DNA from: Didymodactylos carnosus
Lineage: Eukaryota; Rotifera; Eurotatoria; Philodinida; Philodinidae
Assembly: GCA_905250885.1 (NCBI GenBank)
Contig: CAJNOQ010000130.1
Coordinates: 1-64,000 of the forward strand
Direction: 5' to 3'
DNA: 64,000 bases
This document shows, one piece after another, positions 45,192 through 61,300 of this stretch. How positions within the stretch are numbered: position 1 is the stretch's first letter; each line of letters begins with the position of its first letter. Position numbers and translations under genes: made by a program. The notes under the pieces are model-generated. The model saw only the letters and a program-made list of their open reading frames with translations. It was not told the origin of the DNA and did no database searches.

Positions 45192-48100
45192 ATGGATCCG
45201 AAAGAAGATGAACAAAGTAAATATTTTTTTTCTCATAAAACATATTTTAAGTTTAGTTGATGTGCGACCTGAAATGCATGAAATTCACATTCATCTTACA
45301 AGCTGTTTATTTAAAAAAGGTACTTCTATGAATGATCATTATGATATGATAGATCAGATAATTGTTTTCTAAATGTTATAATCAATGAACCATGTGCAGT
45401 TATTGAATGACCGAACAAATCTTTGACTTGTTTTCACTAGTTATAAATTTGAAGAACGAGTGAAATTAATTGTTTCCTTTCCTTTTTTCAAACTTCAAAC
45501 TCGTCATCAGTCGAAGAACGTTCAGTCGAAGAAATATAAACCCCATTATATTTTTCTATAGGTTGCGGAGTAAGACAACGATCAATTGATTTTCAGCTTA
45601 AAAGGTCTTGATAGTCCCGATTGTTGGAAGTAAACTTATGGGATACTCACTTCGGTGCCTTTGAGTTTTGTTTTAATCATTAAGTGTCTGTCAAAGTTTC
45701 AATTTTCCGAGCAGAATTTATCACCATGCTCGTATTAAACATAAAAGGGGCAATCCAGAAACTTTACACAAACTTACTAACTTTGTTTATAAACAAGATA
45801 TTATTTCACTGACTCTAGCGACATCTTTCTATACTCGGTAATTATTCTTAGATTGTAATTGGAATCGATTTTTCATATAAAACTTGTAATCCTGTTTTTC
45901 TTTCTATTTCGGACATCTTGTTAACACTCACGTGTGCTATTATTTGTTTATTTCAGGTCTAGAAGAACGATTACGTGCTCAAAACAAAAATCGTACAAAA
46001 AAAAATAATACGTTTAAAGATGATAAGATATGTAGTCACACCGATGCAAATGGAATATTGTACAAAATAGGAGGTAAGCTTTTCAGTAAATTTTATCATG
46101 ATTGTTGCTTATTTCTTTTTTCCATTAAGATCATGTTTATCTTGAAACAAATAAACAAAATCAACCCTATGCAATTGGTTGTATTCTCGATTTTCGCGTT
46201 GTAAGTTACATATTGTTTGAACAAGAATTATTATAAAATATATGCGTTTGATTCTTTTTCTAGACAAGAAAAGATAACGTTATGCTTGAAGTGAAATGGT
46301 ATTTTCGTCCAAATGAATTACCTGACACAGTTTATGCATTACTAATGCAAGATCGTAGCAATGAATTTAGTATGTAGAAAAAAAAATCAACAATTAATTA
46401 TTTAATGTTAGTTAGTTAGCTAGTTAAGATTACAAGTCACATAGTCTCTAATTTTGATCTGTAAAAGAAAATCTACAACACAGAATGTCACTTTGTTCCT
46501 TTTGTTCTTTTATTTCCTCTCGTTTCCTTCTCTTTTTCTGTTCATTCGTTTTCACATACATATTTCTAAAAGAAGAAAAAAAAGAAGGAAAAAAACATAC
46601 GTCAACAAAAAAATGCTCTTTCAACTTTAACGCACGACATGATAAATTCTTAAATTATTCAATTCGACTATAGTAATCAGAAAGAAAATAAGATAATCAT
46701 AAACTGATCGACTGATACGTAGGTCTATTGTTTCCTAGAGAAAAAAAATTGGTCTTTCTTCCGGTAACAGACCACAACAACAGCAAACAGTTCATGACAT
46801 AGTTATTTTTCACAAAATGTCATAAAATATTTTTATATTGAGATCTAAATGTTTTATGCCAGTTTTCGATTAATCATTAATAGAAGAAATCGCATACTTT
46901 ACTTTCATTATTCATTCGATGAAAACAAGAACGTCTTAAAGCTATTTTGTTCACAGTCATTACTCCAAAGAGCGTAAAAATTAATTTTAACATACTTTGA
47001 TTGTAATCAAATATAAATTGTTGTGAATGAGAGGACAGATGTGTTTCACTAGCAGTAGTATATTATTGTTTCATGAAAGTGCTAAATGATTATGATTATC
47101 GAACTAATTACGATTCATCATGAACTTAGATCATTTTCTGTGGTATTGCGAACTTTTATCGAAAAGCTACTTTATTGTATAAAAAAGTTTCAAATTTCAG
47201 AGTACGTTATATAACTTTATTCTGTAGTCTTTTGCTTCTTTTTTTTTTGGAAGAAATTTTTATAGACTTGAAGTAAAATTATGAACACGAACAGTGTATA
47301 GTTTATTAGAAACGGAATTATCTGTGTAAATCACGCTTATTTCGTACAAACATTGTTGTGATATTAATGATTTTAAAATTCAAGATGGTTATTCATACAT
47401 TTGTGATCATGCATATAATAGTAAAGCGTATTAGATGATTCAAAAATAAAATGTTCTTTATAGAGTTATACGGATTTACAAAAGCATTTCTCATAAAACG
47501 ATTATGTTCATTTTGTTAATGCCATGAAAATAGAATTACGAACAAAAAAACATGAAAGTTTTTGTGGTTCATCCAGTGATCCTATTCTCAAATTTTATTT
47601 AAAATACATGAGAAGAATAAAGTTTAACAATCAGTAATCTTTATAGAATATCTATAATCGTACGAACAACATCAGTTTTCATACAAATAACAGCATCGAA
47701 TAGTATCATAACACACTCTGAATTATGGTTTTTAGTGTGTTCATTCGACTCAGTGATCATTTCTAATAAAATTGAAAATCGAAGGATCTTTAGTACTCTT
47801 GAAAACCATAGAGATAAACGCTAATAAAGAATAAAAAGCTTAATAATAGCGTTATTCAGATGATAATCATCAATTATTGAATTTGATCGAAAATCCACAT
47901 TTAACATAAATCAACAGTTAGACGTAAATGTACATGATATTTAATTACATATAAACGAAAATACTTTTTCGTAGTATCTTTATCGAAAGAATGTATTTTT
48001 TTGATTTCAACAAAATAAAAAGTAATTAATATTGATTGATTGATTAAGGAAATATATTTCTGTAGCTATACTTCTACATCTTGAGATACGTCTAAGGATG

Positions 48101-51100
48101 TATGTAAGACAAATTCTTTCTTTGAATACAGAAGCGATCATCGATTATATGTGTACAAAATGTTCTCCTAAATTTATCCGTATCATTGTAACTATAACAA
48201 ATTTTTTTTTTTGATAAAGTAGCTTTTTGATAAAATTTGTTTTTTTTGTTGAAGTATATTTCGATAAAATTATTTCAATGAAAATATTTTTCAATAAAAG
48301 TTCATTGAATCACTTTCTGTATATAAAGACATGCAAACGATAGAAAGAAAAGAAATGAAAAAAGATTGAACACACAGAAATCATATATTGCGATCTAGAG
48401 AACGATGAAGGTTTTTCGTATATCTATCTGCGAATCATTTACCACACATACATACATACATAAGTATGGTACAGTCATGTCGTATGTATAAACTTTTTCG
48501 TTTACTCTTCATCGTATTACTCAAAATATTCCTGTCTCTCTCTTCCTCTCTCGCGTGCGCACGTTCTCTCTCTCTCTCTTTTTCTATAATTTTATGCATA
48601 CGTGAGGATATTTATGAGAAAGAGAGTGAATAGCCGCATTCTTGATTCGTTTTTTTAGTATATGTTTAAAAGAATTTAATATGCCAGACGATGAAATGCC
48701 GTTAATTTTCTGAGTAAGTAACTAGAATTTGGAATAAAACCTAATTAGCAGTACAATTATTGTAATCGTTTGATCAGTTTGTACAGATAGAACTGAAAAG
48801 GTTATATCAATATTATGTTTTGAAACATTTAGAATTATAATATCTAACTTGTGTGAATAACCGTCATATAAAGTTTTTGACTATACAATTAGCTTTTAAA
48901 TCAATGATCTGTTTTGATTTAAATTGATGTTTAAAAACACATACTTATTTTGTTTACGTTATTTTATAAAGTTTTTTCACTTATTTTATTGCCTATTTGA
49001 TAAATAAGTCATGAACTTTGAGCGACACTTGAAATCTGTAGGTCATCTTAATTTCCTGTTTATTTGTTTTTGTTTGTGTGATATATCAAGATAGCAATAG
49101 TGCTATCTATTGTTATTGTTATCTATGAATGAAATTTCTCTTCTTTCTTTTCACATCACTTGTATTACAGCAGAACTCATTAATGTTGTTCTTTTCATCC
49201 CTGACATACATCTATCTATCTGCATATATATATATTCATCCAATCATATCAAGGTAATAAATATGTGCACATACACACACACAAACATACAGTTATTATG
49301 GATATGTATCCTACTTGAAACAGGCGCATATATTCTTTGTTATTTGCCTTTTTCTCATGTGTATAATTTGTACATGATGGTACTAGTTAGATTGTCGAGA
49401 AACTAAAAAACAAGAAGAAAGAACAAAGTTTTTATGTAACGTCTCTTGGGAAATAAAAAAAGAAGATTTTGAACCATCTAAAATTAGTTATATAATAAAA
49501 GAATTTGAGTAGAATAATAGGTTTTTTTTATTTTTCCTAAAATAAAAATAAAACTTAGTATCACAGTGTTTCTCTGCGTGACATATCAAACACACATGAA
49601 ACTTGAGTACACATATTTGTTCTACTATGTATTTTTTATTGGTATTAAGTTCTACTCTACATAAAAGTCGTTCAAATTGAAAGTGGAAAAAAAAATGTCT
49701 GATTCTATTCTGTCATTAGTAGGTAGTAGTAGAAGTGTATTTTTTTCATAAGCCGTTGATCGTTCATGATTTTTTTTTTTTTTTTTTTTTCTGGAATAGA
49801 GATCACTTTGATTAAGCGTCTAACAATGGATGACAGTCTCACAAAAATATTATCATGACTATTAAACTGTATAAATAGGAGAAAAGAACAAAATATATAT
49901 ATGTGTTTTTCTATCTATTAGCTGTCTAACTAATATGAAAAGATATGAAAAGAAAAGAAAAGAAAAAAAAAAAAAAGACGCGATATAGGTTGGTTAAGAG
50001 ACAGAATAATGATGAAAAATAATCGTATACATATCGTTATCTCTATAGTGAACAACAGTGATAGTACAAATAGACATCATATAAACATATCAAATTAAAT
50101 TGACTATAAGTTTTGCTTACAATATATATATATATATATATAAAGAACAGCAAAAAAGAAAGAAAAAAAAAAAGTCAATGGTTTTTCATCAATATGAGGA
50201 TATTACTTAACTAGCGACAAATGTTCATCTTAGTTTAATCAAAGAGAGACACAATGATACTTGATCAATATAGTATAATGATAGATAGATTTATATAGTA
50301 TGGCCTTTAGTTAAATTGAGATACATGTTTGTAGGTTTATAAGAAATCTTCATCGATTAATAGGAATGTCAAAAGTTTCAAGACAAATTAATACATATAA
50401 TTTCTTGCTTATTAAATAATCTTTTCTACTCAAATGTTTGTTTATTTTTTTATACCGGTTTACAGTTAATTAATATAGAACAAATTTTCTTTAGTATATT
50501 CTAGAAAATTTTTTTTGAAAGATTGTCTGTTGTTTTTCAGAAAAATGTTTGTGAAAATTAGCACTGTAAATATTACATATTGGCGGCTACTTTCTACATA
50601 AAACTGAAACTATGTGAACAAATACTATATATTAAACTATTCGTTTTTTTAATTAAGAGATAATTTGTCATCCAATAATATTTGACTTTACTCTTTTTCA
50701 AAGCTAAGAGAACATTTTACGATACTGAACGCTAAAAATGATCCTTAGAGACATCAAAAAAGGAATTTGTCGTACTTTTCAATCAAAATGCTTTCAGTAA
50801 AAGCAAAAAAAAAAACAAAAATGCTGACCTTTATAGAGAATTATGTAGACTTTCGAATAGTATGTAATAAGAAGTTTTAGGAAAGGATTTTTCTTTTAGG
50901 CAATGATACTCAAAACATTTTTCACATATAAAGATAACCAAATAGTATATTTAGTGAGTTATCTGTCACGTAATTTCAATGAGTATTCAACTATGAAATT
51001 ATCATCATATTCTAATTTTCTTTTCAAATCTTCTTAATGCAACAAATATATTGACAATAATCTCTCTCTCGAAAAAATGAGAAAATGAACTGTAAATTAA

Positions 51101-51819
51101 TAATTAGAAAAGATTATGTAATAGTAAAGAAATTAAGCATAATAATTTGTCTAGAAACTTTTGACTAACTCATTAATGAATTAATAAAATGTTAGCATAA
51201 ACATACACAAAAAAAACGAATCTCTTTAACAATTTTGTCCATAATTAATAAAGTTAAGTTAAAGATATTGAAGTTTCCTTCTTTGGAAAACAATAAACAA
51301 CCATTACCCATCAAATACTCAATCTTACAGTCTATCAATATAATTTTCTATACATATTTATTATTATTTTTCATTCATTTACGCGTTCATTGTCTGTCTG
51401 TGTATGCATGCGTAAAAGTAGTGCTTTATGTAGTGCTTTTTTTCCTTTCTTTTTCTTCTTATTCTTTCATTTAACCGTTTTTACCCTTAGAGACAAATAA
51501 TAGATCAACGACAAGTGCTGTTTTTGAAAAGGACACATAGAAAAAAAAAAAAAGAAGTTTCTTTTAACTTTAACTTCTTATTTTTTATGAAATATGTCGA
51601 TCAGATTTTTTTAAAGCTTCTTTCGTTGAAAGATTATTAGATTGAATAACTTCCAGTAACTTAAACTCATTTTTTTTTTTTTTATCAAACTAGTCAATGG
51701 TTGAAATACAGTTCAAAGTTCATCTATCTATCGATTATCTTCATCTATTTGCTCTCATGAGAATAACATGATGATTACATTGCTGTACGTGTATATTTCC
51801 TATATATTTTCCCTTTTTG

Positions 51820-51854
<35 letters not shown>

Positions 51855-54800
51855 CTCATGTAATGTATTATTTATATTGTTTTCACACTCCTGTATTTTA
51901 TTGTCGACACTCAGCTAATTGTGTAATATATATATTTATCAAAAAGTATGGTACTATCATCATTTTCTATATGAAATAAACAGTGTCAAGAAGTAAAAAA
52001 GAGAAAAACTGAAAAGGAAAAGAAGTGCAATATTTAACACATTTGTGGAGATTGAAGATAAAAAAATCTTTTTTTTTATTTTTTTCTAAAAATTCAAAAA
52101 TTCTAGGTTTTATATTATTATTAAGTTTATGGCTAGTTAATATGACTAATTTCTTATTCTCTTTTGATTGTTCGTAAATAGTTTCATGTCCATGTTATTA
52201 TTTTGTAATGTGTCAACTATGGATAAAATTACATTTTCTTCTTCTTTATGTGTGTCATTAGAACACGTATCAAGTAAAAAGTTAAATGTTGTTTATTTGT
52301 TTATTTTTCTTTTCCCTCTCTCTTTATCGCATTCTTTTTTTTTCGCTCCAGATTGTACACACACACACACACGGTCTGCTTTGTGAGTATGTATTGAATG
52401 TACCTCTCGTAGTTTTTTGCTTTTTTTTTTCAACTGCAGCTGCTCTTTTTTTCTCTTCTTCTTCTTCTTCTTTTTTCATGTCGTTGTTTTGTTTCACTCT
52501 ACAAAACTGTCGATTTAGACTATCAGCATCATTATTGATGTCACTAGACAAAAATAAAATTCTAATTCATTACTAATTTTTTAAGAAAAAAAAAAAAGAA
52601 AGAAACAGGAGCTGTAACTGTAAATATATACAGGGTAAATATATCTTATATAGACTGTTTACTTGTGTTTGATATTATTCTATTGTGTGTTATGTTTTAT
52701 CTATATTACATCATCTATCTAACAACCCAGCAGCAATTTTTAGTGGTACTGATTATACAACAGATAATTAGAGCCTTCTCTTTAGATATTTTCTAAATCT
52801 TGTGTTGAGATAATAATTTTGATTGATATCATCTTCACTTCACTTCAAGTTTTTTTTTTTCGTTTGATATTGATAATTATTGAAAGTTGATGCTCATTTC
52901 TTCATACTATATGAATGTTTGACAAAAAACGAACGTATGTCATCTTGTTAGATCATTAAACTGTTTTTTTTTCTCATTTTTAAAGACTCTAACGAATCGA
53001 TTCGAAGCGTAATTATACATGTAAACAAAGAAAAGAAGGTATAATCTATTTTTGTTTCCACTATCGGGTGTGGAATTGTTTAAAAAAATTGATAAAAACT
53101 GGGTTGTTGTTGTTGTTATTGTTTTGTTTTTTTTGCGTATATCACATGTTCTCTAGATTGTTTTTTTTCTGTTTTTTGTTGTTTTCTTTTTGTTAAAAGA
53201 AAAGAGAGCGGAAAGAAAGAAAGAAAGATACATTTGGCTTTTTGTTAACAAGTCTAAAATATTTGAGTTCAATAAAATGCTCATAGTATATATATATATG
53301 AGAGTTTAACCTAGTATTCGTCGAAAGAGGGAGAAAACAAAACCTTAAGAATGTAAAAGTTTCTTCTAAAAATAAAAATAAATTAAAAAAAGGTAATTTT
53401 TTTCTTTTATAAATTTTATTTAACCATCTAAAGAAAAAAAAAACAATCATAATTTCTTTATTCTCATTTTAGTTGTCAACTTCTTTTTTCATCTGTAAGA
53501 ATCATAATAATAATAGTAATACATCAAAAAGAGCACAGAAATGTAAGGATAAATATAATTTGTCATTGTTGTGTTTTTTCAATTCTGTCTAGTTTTCTTT
53601 CTAGTATACCATAAAATGACTATTAAAAATGCTCCATATTTGACAACTTACATTTTTTTTTCTTTTTGTTCTTTCATCATACATCGAATAGAATCTAAAT
53701 AAAAATACGTACAGTACGTCTTTATTCATTTTTTTATGTGAATATTATTTGTAAGATCTATTTATTCAATTAAAATTGATCTTAACAATTTCCATTCATG
53801 ACATCATGAGTATATAGTACAATTTAAAAAATGCTTCACATTTTCATTCAATTAAGTTGTTTTTTTTTGTTATCAAAACATTTGTGTATTATACAAAAAA
53901 ACATTTATGATTAGTTACGATTTTTATCAAGTCTGTTAAGAATGGCAGAGGGAGAAAGAGAAAAAGAGTTGAAGCACTTTTCAGCATCTTTTTTTTTCTT
54001 TTTGTTCTTAATCTTCAAATTGATGAATACTAAAGAGAATGGTTTGTCATTGTGTTTTGATCCATTCATATTTAATCTTAAATTTATATCAGTCTATTGC
54101 AGACAGACACTGTTGTACCTTTTATGAGTCAATAACTATCAGTTGATACGTTAACTCTAAATTGGTCTAATATTATCATAGTTTTCTTTTAATTAGCTTT
54201 ACTTTTATTCTTCCCCTCCACCCCCTACCCCTACCCCCCCTCCCAACCCTTCTCCTTACAATCCCTATTGATCTGTTCTGCGGTGTATTGCATTTTTATT
54301 TATTCCTTCATAACCAATTTTTCCTCTTCCTTATTCTTTTTCAATTTGCTTGCTTGCTTTCATTTTTTTTTTTTTTATTAATATTCATATTAAAATTCAA
54401 TTCTATTTCCGTTTCTGTTTTACTCTTCTTCTTGTTATTGTTCCATATTATCGCCTGATAGCGTTCATCATCACGCTATACAAATCTTGAAACATTTTGT
54501 GTTCATCTAGAAACACATTCAATACTGACTGTCTATATATATATATATATATATAAAAGATCGGATTTTCTTTTTCTTTATATCTATTGACATATACATG
54601 TTTGTGATGGTAATAGTGATGGTAGTAAAAAAACAGTAGGGGAGTCATTGTTAAAGTTATGTAGAGAGAGAGAGAGAGAAAGAGAGAAAGTTTTTTTTTT
54701 ATTCTTTTCTTGTTTTATGTTTGTATATGTTAAGGGTACGTTATAGAGCTACTCTCAAATTATTGTTAGAGTGTATAATACATACAGATGTGAGAAGCGT

Positions 54801-57631
54801 GAAAATGAGCATTTCAAGTACAAATAACTTGTCAAGAAAAAGGACAGAAATTATACATGTAGACAAGAACAAAAAGAAAAAAAACGAGAGAAAGAATCTA
54901 GTAAAAAGAAAAGAAAAGAAAAGAAAAGAAAGAGAGAGAGAGAGACATTCTTTTTTTTCTTTATGACAAGGAAAAATATTATCAGATTTTTTGATAGAAA
55001 AACAAATTGAATATTAAAGTAAGTATTAATATTATTAATAGAAGATAAGTTTTCTACAAACATTTATACTTGATACTCCTAACATACTAACTATGAATAA
55101 GTAAGAGATTAAAAATTGACGTGTTTGTTGTTGTTTTTATACACACTAAAAACATAAGTGTCAATATCAATTGGTGATTGTTGAAAGAAGATAATAAGTC
55201 AGTTTTTCTTCGTCTTCTTGTTCTTCTTGTATTTGTGAAGTGATAAGAACAACTTGTATCATTCAAATGAGTTTAATATTGTATCGATGGGTATGTTAAT
55301 TTAAATGTTTTAGAAGTAAAAAAAACCAACTGTCAACCATATCATGTGAATAACAAAAAAAAAAAAAAAAAAAAATGGATTAGAAAAGAGATATGTTGCA
55401 TTATTAATCGAAAACTATTATGTTTAATAATAATATTATCTCTGATTTTTTTTCTTTTTTTTTTTCAATAATTTTTTTTTTAGTTCTACTCTACTTATCA
55501 TTGATACATTCATTGTTTATGCAAAAAGATTAAAATAGAATGTCGAAGTCGAGAGTGATGAAAATTGAATTTTTTTCTTTTAAACGTTTTATATGTCGTG
55601 TACTTGTGTTTCTCTAAAGATAAATGTATCGATAAGAGTAAAGAGAACAGATGTGATGATGATGATGATGATCATTATTATTATTAATCTGTCATTGGTG
55701 TGATAATTTAATTTTGATAAATAGAAATTTAAAAATAAATAAATCTTTATGTGTAGGTGAATAGGATGAATTTTTTCTTCATTTTTAATAATCAGGTGGA
55801 AAAAAACAAACTCAATTAATTTGAAAATAAATCATTAATCTGTAAGTCGTATGAATTAAATATATTCAATTGTTTATATTTTTACTGCTCACTTTTCTTT
55901 CTCTCTCTCTCTCTCTCTCTTTTATTCTTCCTATTGAGTGAAGATCTCACTCTCGTTTACAAATAAAAATAATAAAAGCCTTTCAAAAGGAAAACGAAAC
56001 AAAATATTTTTCCTCTTATGATTATTATGAATATCAATTTTTTTTTTCTTTCTTTTTCTTTCTTCTTCTCTTCGTTAGCTCTTATTCTTTTTCTATGTTT
56101 GATCTGTCTACAATAAATGGATACGATGGCAAGATTATACTTGTGTGTGTGTGTATATATATATGCGTGATTATCATTTTTTTTCAAAGAAAAATTGGAT
56201 AGTTGTATTAGAGTAAGAGAATGATAGTATATTTAATTAACAGAAACATATTACAAGCTCATATCGTTCAATTACACTATTGTTAAAGAATTAAAAAGAA
56301 AAAAATAACAACTAACGACTCGATAATATTATCATAATAGAATAAAAATTTCTATATTTAACTCAAACACAAAGTGATTAAATATAATAATTATAGATGT
56401 AAAAGATTATGTTTTTGAAAGCTGAAAAGTATTATCTCTTCATTTCACAGTTTGATAAGTGACATATAGAATGAATTTAAAATAGTTATTGTTGAGTTAT
56501 AATATATATAATATATTAATAAAACATTTGTCATGATAGTAGAAAGAATGAACATAAATGAGTATCGAGAAAGAGAAATAATTATATTGATGATGTTCGA
56601 GTGTTGAATATAAACAAATAATGAATTTATGAAACAAATATACGTGATTGATTAATCGATTCAATCCACCCCACCCTCTAGTCAAATTTTGTCGATTAAT
56701 TTTTTTTTACAACAAAAGAAAAAATATTTTTTTCTTAAAAGTTATGAAAGAAGAGTGTCTGTGATGATGATTATTTCAAATTTTAATATTTAATAAACAA
56801 ATATGGGCATTTATTCAAATAAAATGTCATTTTTCTTTCTGAAAAAATAAAACAATGTCATTATTTTTAAGCAAATGGGAGGAGTCTTTGATATTTTTTT
56901 TTTTTTTTTATCGATCTTTGATTTCTATTCATTTTTCTTTTGTTGTTGTTTTATTTCTTTAAAAGTGTATGATAGGATATGGATGTCTAATAACAATTTC
57001 ACTCAATGTCAGAAGAAAAAAAAACTAAGTGAATTGTTTATAATCAAGTCGATGATCGTCATTTCATAATAATTGAATCCTATGTTTCAGTACGTGTCTA
57101 TATTAAAAAAACAATAACAACAACAACAACAGAAAAAATTCAGCTCAGAGAGACAAGAGGCTTTACTTTTTATATATTATTATAAAAAACAAAACAAAAA
57201 AAGAAAATCATATGGTAAAGATTTGTGCATTTACAGAGAGACAAAGCCATAGTCATGAATTATTTTCTTTCATTCTTTTTTTTTGAATGTCACTAGTTGA
57301 AAACTTCTTTTTTTAATGTTGTTTTGATTCACACATGAATAGTAAATATAAAGAATCCATAGAATATATAACAAAATAGTGGGCTACCCTCTGTATGTTC
57401 TTTTAGTTTTTACCTGTTAAATGAAATTTAAAAAATAAAAAAAAAAATGGATGAAATATATATTCTTTTTTTCATATTATTATTATTATTTACATCAATA
57501 ATAGTCATAACTATTTAAGTAGTTTAATAAAATGCGTTTAATATTTCAGGGTCAGATTAAATTTTTGACGGTAATCCCCTTGGCTACATCTTGTCTATTT
57601 GATTTCGATTTTTCTTTTTCTTTTTTTTTGT

Positions 57632-57685
<54 letters not shown>

Positions 57686-58308
57686 CACACACACACACAT
57701 TTTATATCGATTGTTTTGATAGTGAGTCGTTGAGGTTTTTTTTATTTTTAATTCGTTTAAATTCTCTCTCTCTATTTTCTCTATATTAATTTGTGTTCAT
57801 GTGTATTGCATGTTTAATCTGAAAGCTGTTTGATGTTTTTTATTTGTCTCGTTATTCTTTCTTTCTTTTTTTCAATTTTCATTTTCATGTTGAATCGTCT
57901 TTTGCTTCTTCCTTCAAAATATTTATCATCTGTTCTTTCTTTTTTTTTTTTTTTTTTTTTTTTAAAAATAATGATAGGCAACACTCATCTTCACTAATCA
58001 CTGTATAATGTTCGCCTCGATGTGTATGTATGTGTGCTGGGTATAGCATGTCACTAATAAATAATATTACTTCTCTACATACATATACAACGTTTGTGTA
58101 TGTATGGTGGTGGTATATAGATTGTTTTTCTTTTTCCTTCCTTTTCATCTTCAAGTAGTGTGTGTATATATAGAAGAAGAAGAAGAAAAACCGAGATGAA
58201 AATTCTCGTTAAGGTGACACTTTAGTTCGTTTCTCTTTTAACAGAGTTATGCACACACAGACACACGTATAGAGTACGGATGTTACATATAAAATTGAGA
58301 ACAACTTC

Positions 58309-58339
<31 letters not shown>

Positions 58340-58347
58340 TTTGTATT

Positions 58348-58393
<46 letters not shown>

Positions 58394-61300
58394 TGAAGAG
58401 ATAGGCATGGTGACACGATCAATTGACACGAAAAAGAGAGATAGAAAGGGATTCTTGATCAATATAATTGAATATAATTAATAGTCATACTCTAGATACG
58501 AGAGAGAAAAAAGGTTGCGATTAATAGATTGCTTAAAAGGCTAGAAGAAGAAGAAGAAGAAGAAGAAAAAACTTTATTTCAACTAGAAAACATGGTAAGT
58601 GATTATGACCTTAAAAAAACAAACGAAAAAATATTTAATAATAAACTGATTAAACTAGTTTATTCTACACAGTGGTTCATTATTTAAAATTTAGAAACAT
58701 TAGCAACTATTTGCTAAACTGAAATTGTTTATACCAGGGTTTTTCTTCGTTTTCTTTTTCTTTTTTTCTTCCCTTGTTTCATTTCATAATTTTAAATAAT
58801 AAATAATAACGATGACGTTAATAATGTTTCTTATTTTTTTTTTCTTCTTCTTCTCTTCTATATGCCGTACTACATGCACGAAGAAATAAATCATTTTATT
58901 TTCCTTCTTTTCCATTCTTTCACATCAGTTACTTTCAATAAATAACTTTATCATTTACACATCGACTTCAAAAAAATACACACAGTAACAAACAACTTTG
59001 TTTTCTTTTTTTTCTTTGTATATTTTATTGATTTTTAATAAATTAGTTATAAACTACATGAAAAATAATATAGAAATTTAAATGAAATCTATTGACATCA
59101 ATTCTATGATTTTTTTAGAAAATTTTTATCGTTGATATTAAAATTGTATGTGTGTGTGTGAGAGAGATGACATAACAAATTTTGTTTTAGTTATTTTTAT
59201 TTTTCCTTGACAAAAAGTATTTCAATTGTAATAATAAATAATAAGCTCTTTATTTTTATCTCAGTTGTCGTCTTTTCTCATTACCATTCCGCTTTTTGTT
59301 CTTTATAGTTTTTATGAACTATACTTTTTTCTTTTTGTTTCTTTCTTTTTCTTCTTTTGATATGGACATCAAAATTTCTCTCTTTAAATAGCACAATGGT
59401 CAAAAAAATTGAACTGTATGTATTTTGTAAAAGGCGCATATCCGTTTATTCTTTCTTCTTATTCTTCTTTTTTTTTTCTTCTTCTTTCATCCCATTTTTT
59501 TTTTCTTCTTCCCTATAGTAAGTAGTATCATTGAATACAAAAAAAGAAAAGAAAAACGGTAATATGAGTATAGTGGCGTACAATTAATCAAATTAAATAT
59601 AAAAACAAGATTATTTTACTTCAATGTCTACGTTGGTTAACAGAAGATTTTAGTGTTATAAAATATGTTTGCTTCTAGACTTAAAAAGAGAAATATTTTT
59701 ATTTTTTCTCTTTTTATTTTTTTGTATTCGTCTGAGATGAGCAAGTGTCGTTGACACTTTTTTACTTCAATCAAATAATGGAATTGATCCATAAGGATTT
59801 AATATTAATTAACTAAGTAAAGAAGTATATATATATATATATATAAATTTATACATTTGATTTGTTCACCCTCGATCTGGATTAATAATTATACGACGAT
59901 TAAACGTATTTATGTGTGTAGTATGTAGTATGTATCTATTGATGTTTTGATAAGAATAAATAATTCTTCTTTCACACTCCACACTCCTGTCATTTTATTT
60001 AATACGCTCCATATTTTATTTTTTATTTTATTCTCTTTCCAATATATATTAAGATGAAACTTGTGTACATATGTGTGTGTGTGTGTGTATGTGTAGATAT
60101 ATATTTTATTTTGTCACCTGTATTTATACATAGATTGACAAAAACTTGAAAACTAAAATAAAATAAAAAAAAGAAGAGAAGAAAACCGAAAGGTTTTAAA
60201 GAGGAAAATCAACAGTCGATAAATATATAGAGCAGCTACACATTCATACATGGACACGTAGAAACATCAAAATGAAATGAATGAGTGAGTAAAATGAATA
60301 AATATACACATTGCACTTGTTGTGTCTTTTTTCTTCTTCTTCTCTTTCTTTTCCTTCCGTATATATGATTGTTATATTTAATGTGTCTTATCGCTTTATA
60401 TACGTATACAGACAGACACATATCAAGGATTAAGAAAACATGTAGTAAAAGTTAATCGTTACTCTATGCTCTTTACAATGTTAGTAGTTATTATGTTCTA
60501 GTTAATGACATTTTCCTATTCTTTTCTTTCTTTCTTACTATTTCTCTACACTCTATTTTAATGCTTACAGTATAATATATAGTATCTATTAATTGAAGTA
60601 GAAACGCATACATTTCATTTTTTTTTCTTTCTTTCTTTCTTTCTTTCTTGTTTTCTTTTTTCTACTTCTTCTTCTTATTAATTATTATTATCCAATACAA
60701 TAATTAACATTTTAAAACGATGTGTACTAATGATAAGTGTGTTGTTGAGCGTATTTATAGTTAAGCAGGTCATATTAATTGAACCACCAACAATTGACAT
60801 TTCGTATACCTCGATAGAGACGAGACTATTAGAAACGACACTATTGATGCATCTTCAATGGGCTAAAATTGCGTTGTTGTTCAAATTAAAAGGAAATATA
60901 GTTCTCTATTTCTTCTTCTTCTTTTTTTTTTCTGTATTTTGTGACAAATAAAACATTATATATTATTTCTTTAATTGTAAAATAGCTTTTTTTTTTCCTG
61001 ACGATCAACAATATACAAAGCAAAAAAAAAAAACTCAAGAGAGGAAAAAAATTTGTTTTAGTTCAATGTGTGAGTATATCTCTACATATATTTATATATA
61101 TAAACTACGTATAGTCTTTCTCTTTATAGTATGAAGAGACTATAATCGTGAAATCAAGAGAAAAAAATCTAAAGAATCATTTTTTTTCCGCTCAAAGATG
61201 CCTTTTGATTATTTTTATTCTCATTTCCACTCTATATATATATATATATATACGCAAGAGTGTATATATATGTGTGTGTGTGTGTGTATGTATATAACAG

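Noticed and set aside
52286-52576. Open frames within the 15-kb intron, including Lys/Glu- or Phe/Ser-rich ones near 52.3, 54.7 and 58.2 kb
   Set aside because: They are translations of T-rich tracts and microsatellites, with no domain and no splice context.
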